From NCBI RefSeq assembly GCF_000327385.1, contig NW_008708458.1, positions 2,361,401-2,425,400 on the forward strand: DNA of 64,000 nucleotides, in the 5' to 3' direction. Within the stretch, counting starts at the first letter, position 1. The number at the start of each line of letters is the position of its first letter. Under the pieces are notes generated by a model. The model ran no database searches, was not told the DNA's origin, and worked only from the letters and a program-made list of their open reading frames with translations. Position numbers and translations under genes: made by a program. Positions 1 to 13,640 of the stretch are shown here, piece by piece. The stretch is from Lottia gigantea (taxonomy: Eukaryota; Mollusca; Gastropoda; Lottiidae).

Positions 1-3000
1 AAAAAACTGGTTGTTTTTGTCGTCCTTCCTCTTCACTCTTCTCAACAAGAATCACATTGGGTTCCTATGTGTACAAATCATAAATTGCTGATTTGAAGAA
101 AAACGAACTGGTCGCTCATTATCAGGATTAAAATCCAACTAATTACAGCCAATAAACAATTTCAAAGAAAGTATAATCATCAATATATAATTGATGTATC
201 CAATTAGCCCAATTTTAGTCAATAATTAACTTTAATTAAAGGCTGAAATATCTATAGTTCGATTATATGAATGTTTCATTCAGACCAACAACCAGACTAA
301 TTTGAAATTCGGGAAAAGATATCTGCAAATTTTCAACTTTTTTTTCGTGATATTGAGTTGTAAGAACGAATATCAGATATGCAGGAACAATTTAGCTTTC
401 TGGTTATTAAATACACCTCTACGATACTCTATGCTTACCAAATCAGCGAAAATATCAATTATTCGATTCAATGACTGTTCCATAGAGGCCAAAATTCAGG
501 CAAATATGAAATTCAGAAAGATGAACGATCATCGAATTTTCATACTGTGATGAACGAAATTATACCTTAGAGATACAGAGATATTTCAACTTTCGAAGCA
601 ATATGAAAAAGTGCTTACTATCTAAATTAAATATCAGAGAGTCTATTAAATTTGTTGGAACCATTAGCTACATGAGCTAAAATTTATTTACATCTATCTT
701 TGAAATTCTACAAGAGCGAGAAGTTCCAGATCATCTTATCACTTAGAGCCAGCTTGGTGTGATAAACTTAAAATAGCGTAGTCGGGTCAATTTTTAAACT
801 ATCCCACTGGTATTTCATTAACTTCATTCTATTCTGCTAGATATATTAAGGATGGTAAGTGAGAATCGTTAGTCAATCATGTTTAAAATACCCCCACACT
901 TCAGTATCTGATCAGCGACACAAAGACTAAAAATGTCCGATGGTTTTAGTTCATTTACTCTCAAATTGAGAAGTTATGTTGGTAGATTAGTATAAAATAT
1001 AGTTATATTATGATGGAAGTCACTATATAGTCGATGATTAGTTGAGGAGATTTCTAAACGAGTAGGTAAAGAGTAAAATATTGATGTCTGTGTTGAACAA
1101 TGATGAATGATTACCACAGACATCAGGCTTCGATAAAATGATGATTTGTCTTCATTTCTCATATTTGACAGAAACATCATTCTGAAGAGAGCATCCTTTA
1201 AATCGATCTTGTGTGTTAGTGAAATGTCATATGCTATTTTTAAGTCGATTGACTCAGTATGACCGGTAAAGCCTGTGTAATATTATTGATAAAATGAATA
1301 ATTAGCGCGGACTGCAGTGTAAGCATATTATTTCAGCCAGTGAACAAACCCTTTGTCTGTCTAATAAAAGAGCATAATGAGAGAAGTAAAATGATCTTTT
1401 AAAAATGTAAAACATAGTCTCATGAGAATATGCCTGGTATATACAAGAAGATACATAAACGCAAACATTTGTATTCCAAACAATCAAGTAAAGTGGAAAT
1501 ATGCACAACAAAGTCCCATGAGAATATGCCTGGTTAAATTAAAAAAATACATGTGATAATTTCAGCAAAATACTTTGCATCCCAATCCATCAATTGTATC
1601 ATAAAGCTAAATGTGCTGATGCAGTAATGTGAAATTGTATGGTCATTCAACGTGGTTAAATGGCTTGATCTTCGTTGTTGACAACCGGATTAAAACGGTA
1701 GTCGGCATCTAGATGATGTAAGCTGAATTCCGACTTATAATGAGCTGCATTTCTTTCAATAAAAAAAACAATACATCCTGATGTACACTATGCTACAGAC
1801 GTCTGACTTCTTTTCAGACTCAGTGATAATACAATCCCTTTACACTTTTTATATTTTTATTGAACGATAATGACATTATAAAAGTCAATCGGATTGCAGA
1901 AAATAACATACAACACAGTCCCACATGAATACCATTTCTTTCAGACATCGTTAACTGAACCATAAACTGCTGACGACAAGATCGCAGTGCGTTATTAGGT
2001 TATTGTACAACTAACATAATAAACCTGTATAGAATAGACTTGTTAATAAAGAAATGATGGAATGATTATGACTGCTTCAATAAATACTGGAGAATTAAAC
2101 CAGGTTTTTATTGGAACTCTGGAATCAATCAACAATCAAACCTGCTCTTACTGCCAATAAATCCTATTGATTTCTAATTTGAAGTAGCTTAGACGATGTA
2201 AGACATTCTCTGATGGACTCTATAGAAAGCCATATTTTTTAAAGATAGCATTCATGAAGTAAAAACATGACACCAGAGAAGCTTCGCCGTCTAAATATAA
2301 ATAAATATCGTCGGTCATCTAATGGTGTTGTTGATTAGCATTAATTTTTTTTTTACAATATGTATAGAAATCTGATATTTTGTTTCATGTTCGTTCTCTA
2401 TAAAATTACACATGCCATCAGTGGTCTGAAAAATTTGACCCAATAGCACCATAAATGGTTATACCGTATGTTTACTAATCAAAAACCTGTTTAACGTGAT
2501 TCGAGCATTTGATTGGTTGAATGACATTGAATGAGAAATGCAATACAAATTTATAACAGAACCCATGTCAAAAGAGGGATACAGATAAATGAGAAGATGT
2601 CCTTATCCGTGACACTCATAGCAAATCTAATAATAACACTAATTAAGCAATAAGTAAAACACTTTCAAGTTTTCTTTTCACCTTTGTTTTTACAGTACGA
2701 AAAGTTCTTATTGTAAGAAAGTGATCAAAATATTTCATATATTTAAGTAGTTTTTCATGTAACAACCTTACACAACACTTTCAATATAAAGTGCATTATC
2801 TGAAACACGAAAACACACACTTTACCGAAATGTTAATTATACAAGATCTGTATTTAATTAGGTAAAAACTCATTAATAATCTACTAATTATTGAAATATA
2901 TCGTTCATGCTTTATTACTAACACCGATCTATTCATTTCACGGACAATTTGAAACGGTGAAAATATTTTTCATGGAAAAAATCTATCGAAATAGCGGTCT

Positions 3001-4690
3001 TAATGTTACTTAACACTGTTGAACAATGAACATAAAACATCAGTTAGCGATATGGAATTGATATTTTTCTTCTATTGCCAATGCTAATACTATTTCTATG
3101 CAACATTGTTTTACGGTTGAAACATGATTTTGTTATTTATTTCATTAGGCTAATGACTTTTAAAACAGGTAATGAATTATTAAATATTGTGATATTACAA
3201 CAGTTATTGTGTAATCAATAAAGTGCCAATTGAATATTTTAGTAAACATAATCTGATTCGTCATTCTTCATCGATGATACAAAATCAGAATCGAAAGTCA
3301 ATTTCACATATGGTGTTCCAGAGTTGTTGTTGTTTTTGTATTTTCAGCCCTTTCTGATAAAAAATGATTTCAGTCCTAAGTTTATGACTTTTGGTCATTT
3401 TTTGTAATACAATAACGTAAGAACGTTCATGTTCCTTTAGCAACTTTGTACGAAGTTACTGATTTTGATTGGTAGATAAATTATTTCTCGACCAATTGGA
3501 TTCTTTCAAACAAATTATTGTTAAACATATTAATATTAACTATTGCACCGTTTCTGGTAACTTACCCATATATGTTTTAATGTATCTACTTAATTGATAA
3601 ACATTAATTAACTAACACTGTTGATACACTGTTCCTCGTGTAAGGTACAATCTTTTTAGAATCACCATTAAATCAGTTCATAAGATTGTTGTTCTATTTT
3701 CGCTCGGAATATATTTTATCGGCAACATCAAAGACAAAGATCGATAGACAAGGGAATATCAGGGTTTAATTGGTAGAATAATTGGCTACCTGTCTTCTAC
3801 ATCATTATTCCACATATTCCTGATAATCAGATTATCACAGACTTGGGAGAAGATTGCGAAAGAATTAATTTTCCGTGTATAAAAACAAGGCCTCGTATTG
3901 ATAATAAGATTTATTGCATGGGTAGGTTTTCCTTGAATAATGTCAACCCGATCTGATGATTTTTCGTGGACTTCCTGATAATTAACAGATTTGTTAAAGG
4001 TAAACCCCGAAGTCAGAAGTCAGAAGACATCATGGTGAATTTTATTCACTAACTCAGTCATTTTCTGTGAAATCACGAGTAAAGTCTAACCTATTCCAGA
4101 AAAGACTATACATTCCTGTTTTTAAAACTAGCGTGGATTTAAAAGACAGTAATCGGTATTTGGTCCCATACTTAAACATAACCATTTTTAACAGAAACGA
4201 CAAAATTGATAGAATTCAATGGAGGCTATCAAATGCATATCTTTTCCGTTTAAAAGTCGAGCTGACCAAAAGTATTATATGTCAAATATAAAATTATAAC
4301 AAGGGGTAAATGAAATGGTATGGTGACATATTGAGATGTGTGACTGGGGTCAGGCTATCTTCAATGTAACGTGACATGCCTTTCAGAGTGAAATCAATTT
4401 TACGGAGTTATCCGGATGTCCCACAGTAAAATGTTTATTTACAATGACGAGGTTGTTGACTAAATGTAAACAAAGTTACTTCGACCCAGGTTCAATTGTC
4501 AACAAGATGTAAACACGCTGTGTAAACAAACCCTATGTTGACTCATGCAGGTGCTCTAAATAAATACAGGCTAGTTATGTTGTTATAATACAGTTCACCC
4601 TTTCATATTGTTGGAGATTGGGATCTTAATATGCATATTGTGACCTATCGAATGATCATGCTTTAAAAACACTTCTCCTGATGTTAATGT
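1..4690. other. No supported gene
   Basis: AT-rich sequence with stops in every frame. Apart from the direct repeat near 1.4-1.5 kb I see nothing. The 74-codon frame at 4067-4291 has no splice or composition support. Confidence 0.5.
1415..1541. repeat. Direct repeat, 96-bp offset
   Basis: AGTCTCATGAGAATATGCCT+GGTATA at 1416 and AGTCCCATGAGAATATGCCT+GGTTAAA at 1512. A weaker third match (AGTCCCACATGAATACC) lies near 1916. Confidence 0.55.
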
Positions 4691-4692
4691 AA

Positions 4693-5014
4693 ATGGGACA
4701 TAATATGCGCCATTGTTTTTGACCTATCATACTTTAGTGAATTTTTTAGCCAAGCCAATCATTAATAGTGTTCACAGCTCACCGTCGAAACCTTCAAATC
4801 CATGTCCAGAATTATCTGCGTTTGAATGTTTAAATGACGACTAAGATTATTACTCTGTGATATATAGAAAAGACATAATTAGAAATAGTGAATTATATTC
4901 CGAGTTGAAAGTATTTTAAAAGAATTATGCAATTTTCGTACATTTCAGTACTTCTGAAGACTGTTTACATATATTCGAAACTCAAATCAATCCCTAAAAT
5001 GGCACAACTGTCCT
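4693..5014. mobile_element. TTAA-flanked MITE, copy 1 (diverged)
   Basis: It aligns end to end with 59637-59957 in the same orientation. The left end, GGGACATAATATGCGCC, and right end, GGCACAACTGTCC, are decayed versions of the copy 2 termini, and the right end is followed by TTTAA. Shared interior blocks include TTGACC.ATC, CCTTCAAATCCAT, TCCAGAATTAT and CAGTACTTCTGAAGACTGTTTAC. More diverged than copy 2 at its ends, so an older insertion. Confidence 0.65.
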
Positions 5015-5404
5015 TTAAAACTGTTATAATCAAGACTTGAACGTTAAGGAGTTTGATATTTTGATAACGATTGATATACTGGTTCACTAAAATTACATCA
5101 AATCTATGTTTATACTGATATACATAATGTCAAGTTATTTATGATAAAATATATCCCATTATTTATCTAGTGAGGTATAATATTACCTGCTAGTGATTGC
5201 AGTTATCATTGTGTCAATATTAATATTATAACAGTAAATATATCATATCTATATTACGTATTCATTATTATTTAACAGTTGTCATAACTATACCCCAACC
5301 CCTTTCTCAACAAAACACATTATACACAATCTTTTTAACGGAACCCGATTTCAGATTATCGTACTGAGAGAAACGTACGTAGGAGAGAAATGGGTTTTTT
5401 TTGT

Positions 5405-5692
5405 CAGCGGCGGCGCCAGTGGGTTTGCATCCCAATTGTACCTCCACTTTATTTTCAACAAATCTAAATGTCTATCTTTTTTTCTCCAAAATATGTGTCA
5501 GAATGTACAAAATCAATTCATTTTTTCTAAAATTTTCTTGAGAGAACCCTCTAAGAGGCTCTTTGAGAGGCTTGTGACTATGACACCACCACAGAGAAGA
5601 CAAAATTTGAATTCAGTCTCAGCAGTTGTCCCCATTGAGTCAGTCTGCCCCCTATTTGTACCCTCAGTCTCGGAAGGCTAGCGCCGCCACTG
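5405..5692. mobile_element. hAT-like MITE with GC-rich inverted ends
   Basis: The left end, CAGCGGCGGCGCCAG, and the right end read inward, CAGTGGCGGCGCTAG, match at 13 of 15 bases. The CAGTGGCGG start is typical of hAT elements. The flanking 8-mers do not match clearly, so the target duplication is lost or decayed. The interior shares GGTTTGCA..CCCAATTGTACC, ATTTTCAACAAAT and CTCAGTCTCGGAAG with 27677-27811. Confidence 0.65.
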
Positions 5693-6707
5693 GTTTAAGT
5701 AAAGCTGACAAACATTCGCCCTTCACAGATATAGTGTTGGGTGGGATAGAGTTATTCATTCACTCTCATGGTAGTTTATGTTATACATGTAATGTGCTAT
5801 ATGATTTCTACAAAAAAGATTCCTATATGTGACTGTCAAAGTCATCCCATGTTATCGGATGTTGCAGAAGGGTGGACAAGATCTGCCTCGCTAGCGACCC
5901 CCACCACGATACTAATCTTAGATGTTGTTTTTCATTCACGAGAGCATTCTTTTTATGTTAATTGCTAAACAGAAGTTACATTAACGTTCAGATGCATTTC
6001 AAGGCTAGCTGTCTAATACATCTGTTAAAATATGAGACACATTCCGACCCCACCCCCGAATTAGCTTGGCTAATGTGAATACAATTGATTCTGAGTTATA
6101 ACTATTGACCCCAATGACCTCAAATTACCCCAAATTACCATTAATGGACTGAATAATGGATTAGATTCGAGTCATTGAATATCATTATATAGTATGATAT
6201 CTACGTAAATAACATGTTGGATAGTTGGCTGATAACCAAAGTCATCACTGCTTTATGGTTTACTGTTATACTCGCATTAGCAAACCAGAATTAAATATGC
6301 AGTATTAAAAACAATTACATTAAGGATAACGCTTGTCAAAAATAAACTATTGTAATATGATATTAAACCAGAGTTACGCATAGCCACTGCTGTAAAACAC
6401 TCTGAATCAAATAGTTTAAGTCGAGGTATCAAATAAGTTTATCGATATCTACACTACATATAAGACAACTTGAAAAGTGTGAATTCGATATTTCTTAATA
6501 AAAGTTTAGAAAGCTACGGTTTTCCACACCTGGCTGAATGCTAATCATGCTGTTAATGATAACTAGGCTATGATATGGGATTTGATATAATCGCATAGCT
6601 AACTATTGTCACCACATATATTAAATGCCAAAAAGTAGGCCATATGGACGCCGGTCATTTAACACTGTGTGTAATCGAATGCTTTCTCTGCAGTCCGCGT
6701 CCGTAAG

Positions 6708-6776
6708 ATGGCATCAGGTGTGCTGCCTGATACAGGCCACCATAGTGCAAAACATACAAACAAACAGCATGTCAAG
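6708..6776 (+). CDS. Alternative plus-strand first exon (MASGVLPD)
   Basis: An ATG in strong context (AAGATGG) opens 23 codons, MASGVLPDTGHHSAKHT then NKQHVK, up to an AAG|GTGATA donor-like site. Read through, the frame stays open to TAA at about 6848. A good acceptor (TGCTTTCTCTGCAG) lies 14 nt before the ATG, so this could be the second exon of a gene with a non-coding leader. It overlaps a minus-strand candidate, which lowers confidence in both. Composition is protein-like but no family is recognised. Confidence 0.28.
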
Positions 6777-6870
6777 GTGATAATGGATTCAGGTATAAAC
6801 ATGAACACGTCTATTCATCTACCCTATACAAACGTATTAGGAGATTAAAGAAGGTTTAACAAACACTTAC

Positions 6871-6929
6871 AGGTCTTTCATCTCAATCGAAGATAATCCT
6901 CCCAAAGGCATTAATCCAGTGTTAATATA
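6871..6929 (-). CDS. Candidate exon ending at a strong donor
   Basis: Minus strand: an open stretch reading INTGLMPLGGLSSIEMKD ends at CCT|GTAAGTG. It could be an internal exon (acceptor GATGGATTAG) or could start at the ATG at 6911. The next in-phase acceptor, near 6737 (CTGTATCAGGCAG), would lead into about 21 codons (TPDAILRTRTAEKAF) and a TAA. That second stretch overlaps a plus-strand reading at 6708-6776 that is equally open, so only one of the two can be right. Family unknown. Confidence 0.25.
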
Positions 6930-8156
6930 CTAATCCATCAGGTAATAAGAAGTGTAACACATAACAGACCGAACATAGGAGACAGTCCCAGTGAAGTATA
7001 TTGTCACATTGAGTTATTTTAGGGTAGAAATTAGGTCAGTGTACTCGAGGCGACAATAAACTGATAAATAACTTCAATGCGTAGAATATAATATACAACG
7101 ATCCATATCTCGATTTCAATCTTGGGTGTTTTCCTACAAAAGTAACAGAATTTGATCCACTATCTCGATCTACGATTTTATGCTTGAAGACGATGATGTT
7201 ATCTAAATGTCCCATTCAGATGTTTGATAAATATCCGTCAATTTTGCGTCTCAATAGATCATCATCTTGAATGTACTACCATTGAAAAAGAATATATTCC
7301 AGATCACGATTTATATTTCACCCAACTCTCAATTCATAACCACAATACATCTGATTATCAAATCGGAACAACGAACATTTTTCAAATGAATAATGACAGC
7401 CTCTTAAAATTGATATGTAAACAATGGTTATGATATGCTAACATTGTCTACTTCATTTAAAAAATAGTTTGATAAGTATTTGTTATTTGCGCAAAAGTTG
7501 CAGTAAGAATATCTGTGTGAATTGAACGATATGTTAAGTAGTAACTATTTCAGATCTCTCCATAGTATTTGTATTATAGTTTTAGTAAGAATTTGTCAGT
7601 TTTTCTCAACATGACTTAAGCGATATATTATCAGTAACTATCGCACTTCCCTCCATGTTTATATATTTATTTGCACAATAGTTTATAAGAATGTTTATGT
7701 ATCAATTTTCTCTCTGCGATTATCAGTTTATAATATAACCTGGTTATAAATAATTAATTGAAATATCAAGTGAGTATTGCATGATAGAAAGGTTATGGAA
7801 GGAGTGGTATACCACATAGATACAGAGGTGACCTTTATGATATACCAGTACAGATATATCAACTAATACGTGCTTATACTAGGATATCAACTTTTGTTTT
7901 ACCCATCCTGACAGTGAAGTGCACCAAGATGTCAACTTACATTTTACCCATCCTATTCCTACTGGATGAAAACTGTCACATTTTAACATGCACAAAAAAT
8001 ATGTTCTTTAATTTGACTTTCCATGTTTATGTTTATTGGGTTATGTCACCAATGTTAATGTATTCTATTTCTTCAAAACTGGTCACTTCAAGAACATACA
8101 TTGCCAGATTATTGTGCGGAGAAAGTTTCCCTTACTTTCTTTTTGTCTCTCTAATG

Positions 8157-8255
8157 GTAGGTAGGTAGGTAGATGACAAGTTAACGTTCGCTTCCAGCGG
8201 ATGCTGATATCGCAAACTAGGTAGTTGTTGGTAGTCGTAGTAGTTGGTAGTTGGA
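8157..8255 (-). mobile_element. Short retroposon with (TACC)n tail and 14-bp target duplication
   Basis: The 99-bp insert is bounded by identical 14-bp direct repeats, TTGTCTCTCTAATG, at 8143-8156 and 8256-8269. On the minus strand it starts with an A/C/T-rich part containing repeated CAACTAC-like motifs, then a core beginning TAGTTTGCGATATCAGCATC, and ends in (TACC)n. The core and tail match 54672-54734 at 62 of 63 positions by eye. A long target duplication, a simple-repeat 3' tail and a shared 3' end with variable 5' length are the marks of LINE-driven retroposition. Confidence 0.75.
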
Positions 8256-8607
8256 TTGTCTCTCTAATGTCAAAATGAACCATTATAAACCCCAGCTTAA
8301 GATAGCCAGTTCATAGAAGGATATAAGTGTTATATAAACATGAAATAAAACCGAGAATATTTTCTAGTTAAAGAAACATCCACGTATAGTCGATAACGCT
8401 TATAATATCAGCTGACGACGCGTAGATTCGTGTCTGTGGTTCTTTTATCATTTCCATTCATTCAGTCTGTTAGTCTGGTCAATACTGGAACTCCTCCAGG
8501 AATCATCAATTTAAACCAAACACGAACGTACTGTCAATGGCTAATCAAGACTGCTCTAAGGAACTATAAATTTCTCTACAATACCAAATAATAAGTTAAC
8601 TGGACTC

Positions 8608-8841
8608 TCATGACAAGTGGCCAATTGATTTACCGAAGTATATACTTGACTTGATTATTTCCCTTGATCCTTTTGTTCCACTCATTAAACTTATTCTTAA
8701 TTTTGAGATGTTACCTTCTACAACTATTACACTCATTCGTCCATCCCACGTCTTGCTGTATATTTTTAATATATCATAAGGTTGCTGCCTTTGAAACACT
8801 ATCCTCCCCCAGGACCTGTGTATTTTTCCTGTCTGCTATCT
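8608..8841 (-). CDS. Open stretch with protein-like composition
   Basis: Minus strand: an open frame of about 77 codons that reads RIVFQRQQPYDILKIY, then SKTWDGRMSVIVVEGN, and ends in TGA. A donor-like GTAACA follows the VVE codons, so only the first half may be coding. Upstream the frame is bounded by a stop just before an AG, compatible with an acceptor. Residues alternate charged and hydrophobic in a beta-strand-like way. It could be a decayed transposon frame, since the neighbouring 8.9-9.4 kb also has short CpG-containing open patches. No family recognised. Confidence 0.25.
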
Positions 8842-9399
8842 GGCACGAGACGGTCTAAATTTGTTATTCTTGATTAATGATAGGCGGATATTTTTACCAA
8901 TTAAAAGCATATTCCATCGTCTTAGTTACATTACCACAGTCAACTAGAATGCACTTGTTGGACTCCTGCTAGAAAAATTTCTCGTCTCTTCAACTGACAG
9001 ATATATCAATCAAGAATCTAAAACCTGTTCTTAGAATGAAAGGTTCCCAGTGCCACTCGATCTTTCGCGATTGGAAATTCGTAGCTGATCGTGGAATTCC
9101 TCTGAAATCCCAGTTTTGGTATACACGTTCTGATACGATTTGTTCATGACCACTACACAGGCCACAGTTTTAATCGTGTTGTAAATCGTGATTTTTGGAA
9201 ACAAGCATAGGCGAAGAATAAGACTTCCATCGACGAATATTACTCGATGGTGAAAAGAAAAATAGGTTTAAAGCAAATTAATTCAAAACTCTCTTGTATG
9301 TCAATGTCGATCGTACACACCATCCATTGTGTTCCCATAGCCGTTTTAAGAATCGTCATTCTTAAACGCCAAAGCAGGAATATAGGCCAACTCTAGCGT

Positions 9400-12300
9400 T
9401 TATCTCGAATGAGAGTTTTAGTATACTCAATACTGTAATAAAGTTAATGGAATAATTTGTATGTAAAACATTAGTTCTGGTAGATATTCCTGGAACTGAC
9501 CTATTCTGGAATATTGGTCAGATTTCAGACACACCATCACCGGTCTTTGATACTAGTAATCAAATAGCCAGTTTTATATTAACTATCAATCCATTATGTA
9601 GAAGTATATTGGTAGAACAGCTTCTTGCGTTGTTAAGGCTAACAGGTGTTTTACATCCCAAGATGATATTGTGCACAGGAACAATATTATGTTCATTTTG
9701 TTGTGGCATAAGAGTCTTTAATGAATTAATTTGTAAAGACAGGGCTCTCCAAAATTAAATATGCTCGAGGCCTTCGAGCAATTGAAATATCTTAATAAAT
9801 CTTCAAATGAGCAGCTTTAGCCCTGTACATATATTGTGTTATAATGCCATAGCTATGCACAAAGTTTATGCTTGTGGTAAGCCTGGAAATGCAATGCTAG
9901 ATCATGAGGAAACTCAGCGGTATAAAATATCAAATTAAATTAAACTGTCTACTCTTAAGTTCATTGTATTAGAGTCAGATATCACGATTCATCTACAGAT
10001 TATAACGAGACTTGCTGGATATCGATAAACAATTGAACACTATAGATTTTGAGTTAGTTCTGATTTCCATTGCGTGAGATTTTATTGAAGTTTACACGAG
10101 TTATCGAACTTTGGTTCCTGATTGTCTATTAGAAGTCTATATAAAGACTGATAACATGAGTTGCTATAAATAGAAGAGACAATGGTTTTAAACGTACTCC
10201 AGGAACTTTATTACAACTTGATCCTTAAAAAGCTATATAGTGAATGTTATGTAACAGTATTTCATTGAGTATAACTATTTGTATATTGGATAGCTTCGTC
10301 AACATGCTATTATCGTATATATCAGCCAGTCGTGCAGGTAAAGTTATTGAGTACAGTAACATACGGTTAAGCCAATCCACGATGACATATACATTTAGTG
10401 GCAATAATAATTTGTTACAAAGGTCTGTATAGCAAAACGCATATATTAAAAGGTAAGCCCATGTGCATTTCGACATAACCATCATCAAAAGATGTTTAAA
10501 CAACTAAAATGTCATCAGTAATTAAAAGTTTAAAAGTATATTTCAGCCCCTCGAGAGAACAATACAGAAATCTTAGCTGCTAGAAAAAAGAATTAAAGAC
10601 ACAGACAGCGAAAGTAGAATGAATACGACCAAAAGTGGAAGATCCGGTAGGTTATTTCAATGTCTGAAGAGGATCCTCTGTGTTAAAATGTAAAAGAATA
10701 TCGTTTAAAAGCAGGAAGATAATCGAACTGTCGTCTCAAGAATTATTGATTGTTAGTTTTTAAATTGAAAGTAAGAGACATCAGCAATATGCAACCTTCA
10801 ACTCCACTATACCATAGTTTACAGACAGCCTTCCATTTATAAAGACTCGACAATAATTTGCAGACAATATTGATATTATACTCAATAGCTTATTATAGAC
10901 AAATATACTTAAAGTAGACAACTCGTATTCTTAAAACATTTAGTAAGAGTCTTAAACTTAGAGACGTACATTGTGCAAATTTCATTGCTGCAAGAAGATC
11001 TTGTCTGAGAATTTTAATAGTTTGACAGACTCATCACTGCAGTTCTCAATCGCCAGGCGAACTAGCTAGCACCAGCCAAGATTCTGACTACATAATCCCA
11101 GTTGTATTATTTACATAATGAACAAAAATACGTTGCAAAGCGGTATCGAGTGTTTAGGAAGTCGTGTTCTGCTATCAACACCCATTACATAAGCCCGGAG
11201 CTCCTACCCGTTAAAGCGTCGTGAATGTTGATTTAGAGGCTTAAAACTCATAGATTGAAGAATGGCCTAAATGACAATCTTGTCAAAGTTAATGAAATTA
11301 CAATAGTTGTAGATCTTCCTGTATACTTCATAACAGGGTAGAATTAGATACATTAGTTCTATTAAATGAAGAAGTCAGAAGAGTAAATATATTAGAGATT
11401 CTATATAGCCTAGTCAACGTAAACACAATGATGTGATGATGTTCAATTCAACTAGCAGTAGAAAGAGGACAATGGTCGTTGATGCGATTCCACGATCTCT
11501 TCCGTACACAATAAAATCCAATAATCTTAGCATCAAACCTCTTATCATGGTACATTAGTACGGTTCAATGGGTATAATTTAGTACAATGGAACCGATATC
11601 GGATTAGAATGCAATATGTACCACAAAAGAAGGCAATAAGCAATTTCTTCAACGAGGTTAAGAAAACTATCGTCAATTATTCACATACTAAAAGTTAGAC
11701 TTTGGATTAATGTGGTACTACTGGGGTTCATTATAAGACTAACAAAAAACACTCTTCAAGTTAAATTGCGACAACGAGGAATTATCCTGTATTGGTCATA
11801 AGAAGTTCCTTTAGATCTTTTGTTTATAGCTAGCAAACCGTAGATTAACACTAGTAAATCATTGGACATCTGAATTCCTTATTATATTGGTGATGGTAAG
11901 TGACAATGAATCAAGGTTCTGCAAGATAGTCAAAGATAACAACATAATTTGCCATTAATTGACATTAATCTGTTGCAATGTTCATCCATAATCGACCTTC
12001 AGATTGTCAAGATTTCAACAATGATGGAAGTGATCTCTTATCTTCCCTAACAATCTTTATTCTGTTCTATGATCATTGAGTCCGTCTGAAACAACCTCTA
12101 ATAAGACATTACAATCCGTCTTTAGATTCAAATAGATAAACGTTTCTGAAACATCTCTGTATATATATCGATAATCTTTCCTGAATCTTTGAAAGTGAAC
12201 AATTCTTGTATTTTGCCTGGTCAAACTCAGTATTTCAATTCATTGTCCAGATATATTGAACATTGATTGGTCAAACATAACTTTGATTCAGCTAAGAGAT

Positions 12301-13640
12301 ATCGGACCTCAAGAACACTTCAGCATTTTCTTGTTCTTATGGATATTATTTACTTTCTTGCTCTTTGAGTGGTTAATCGTTCATCTTAATTTCCTGATGA
12401 TCTGTATTCTATACCAGTGATCTTCAGAATGCTTGGTTACAGAAACCTTTGATTTACTTTGTTGAATAAACTGGACAAAAGGAAGAATGCTTGAGGTATC
12501 TGTACTTCTATTCTTCATTAATGACACGATATTTTAGCAATAAAGATTGTTGTCAGTGATATTTATATTGGTAATTGGCTCTTGGCATTGCCTTCAAGAT
12601 AACTTAGGTCAATAATAATTCAAGGTAACAAAGCATTTTTATAACGCAAGTTAAACACCTAGATAGAACTCGAGTATCGTAGTGCGACAAAAACGGTTTA
12701 TTGTTTATTACGCCAAGAATTCAGAAACAGTTATTATGAATGATACGCCCTGTACGACTCTTCACTGGCCTTACTGGTATCGATAGGCCCCGTGTCATAA
12801 CCCTCTTTCAATGTTCATGCAAATGGTTATCGGTGATTTCTTTTTATCATAGAACGATTTCATTTAACTAAGTGTTACCACTAAGATTACCAGAACGATA
12901 ACTAACCTCAGCACAGCGTATCCGTTATATAATGTGATCTTTACAATGTCGCTTAAGGATGATTTCATTTATAATTTTAGATGACCAAACAAGGTACTAA
13001 CTAATTTGCCATTGAGGCTTGTGAATTTTGGCTTTTCATCATTGGCTATGTAAATTTATCGTATCTATTTCATGTAAAGTTGAGGTAAAGAGTGGAGATG
13101 TCAGCAATAGCTAATCAATTACAACCATCAATGTCGCTGAACATTACTTTGATTTATTCATAGTCGTGAACCAGTGGAAAAACTCTTTAATAGATACATC
13201 AAAGATGGTCTTCATTGGAATTGAATGGCCATAACTAGGTCAAGTGATCTGGTATTGAGGTCACAGTGTTTCTCTTGAAAGATCATCCCATAGAAGCTAG
13301 AATCTGGATGATGACGTTTCTCTTTTACACATTGTTTCATATATCAGTTTTACATTTACATCAGTAATCAGCTATTTTATATCAACATATGATGATATTT
13401 AGCACTGTTTTCCCGTAGATTTCCGGTTCCATAACCACTATCAGGCCACCGAAGAACCACCGAGCATCAGCTTTATTGGTATCGAATGCCAATCAACTAA
13501 AGTGTCAAATTTACTTATTAGGTCACTATGAATCTTGTTCCAAGTAAGCAACCAACCATCGTTTGAGATCAAAGGGAATCATTCGGAGTCAACAGATATT
13601 GGAATTGGTTGGAGATATAAGAGCAGATGTAGTGGAATGT
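9400..13640. other. No supported gene
   Basis: AT-rich, intron-like or intergenic. Similar short motifs (TTACTGGTATCGATAGGCC near 12.77 kb and TTATTGGTATCGAATGCC near 13.47 kb) hint at an old dispersed repeat. Otherwise featureless apart from the weak hAT-like piece at 9.74 kb. Confidence 0.4.
9740..9825. mobile_element. Possible small hAT-like MITE
   Basis: An 86-bp stretch starts CAGGGCTCTCC and ends TTTAGCCCTG, giving 7-bp inverted ends of a hAT-like form. The flanking 8-mers match at only four positions, so the call is weak. Confidence 0.25.
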
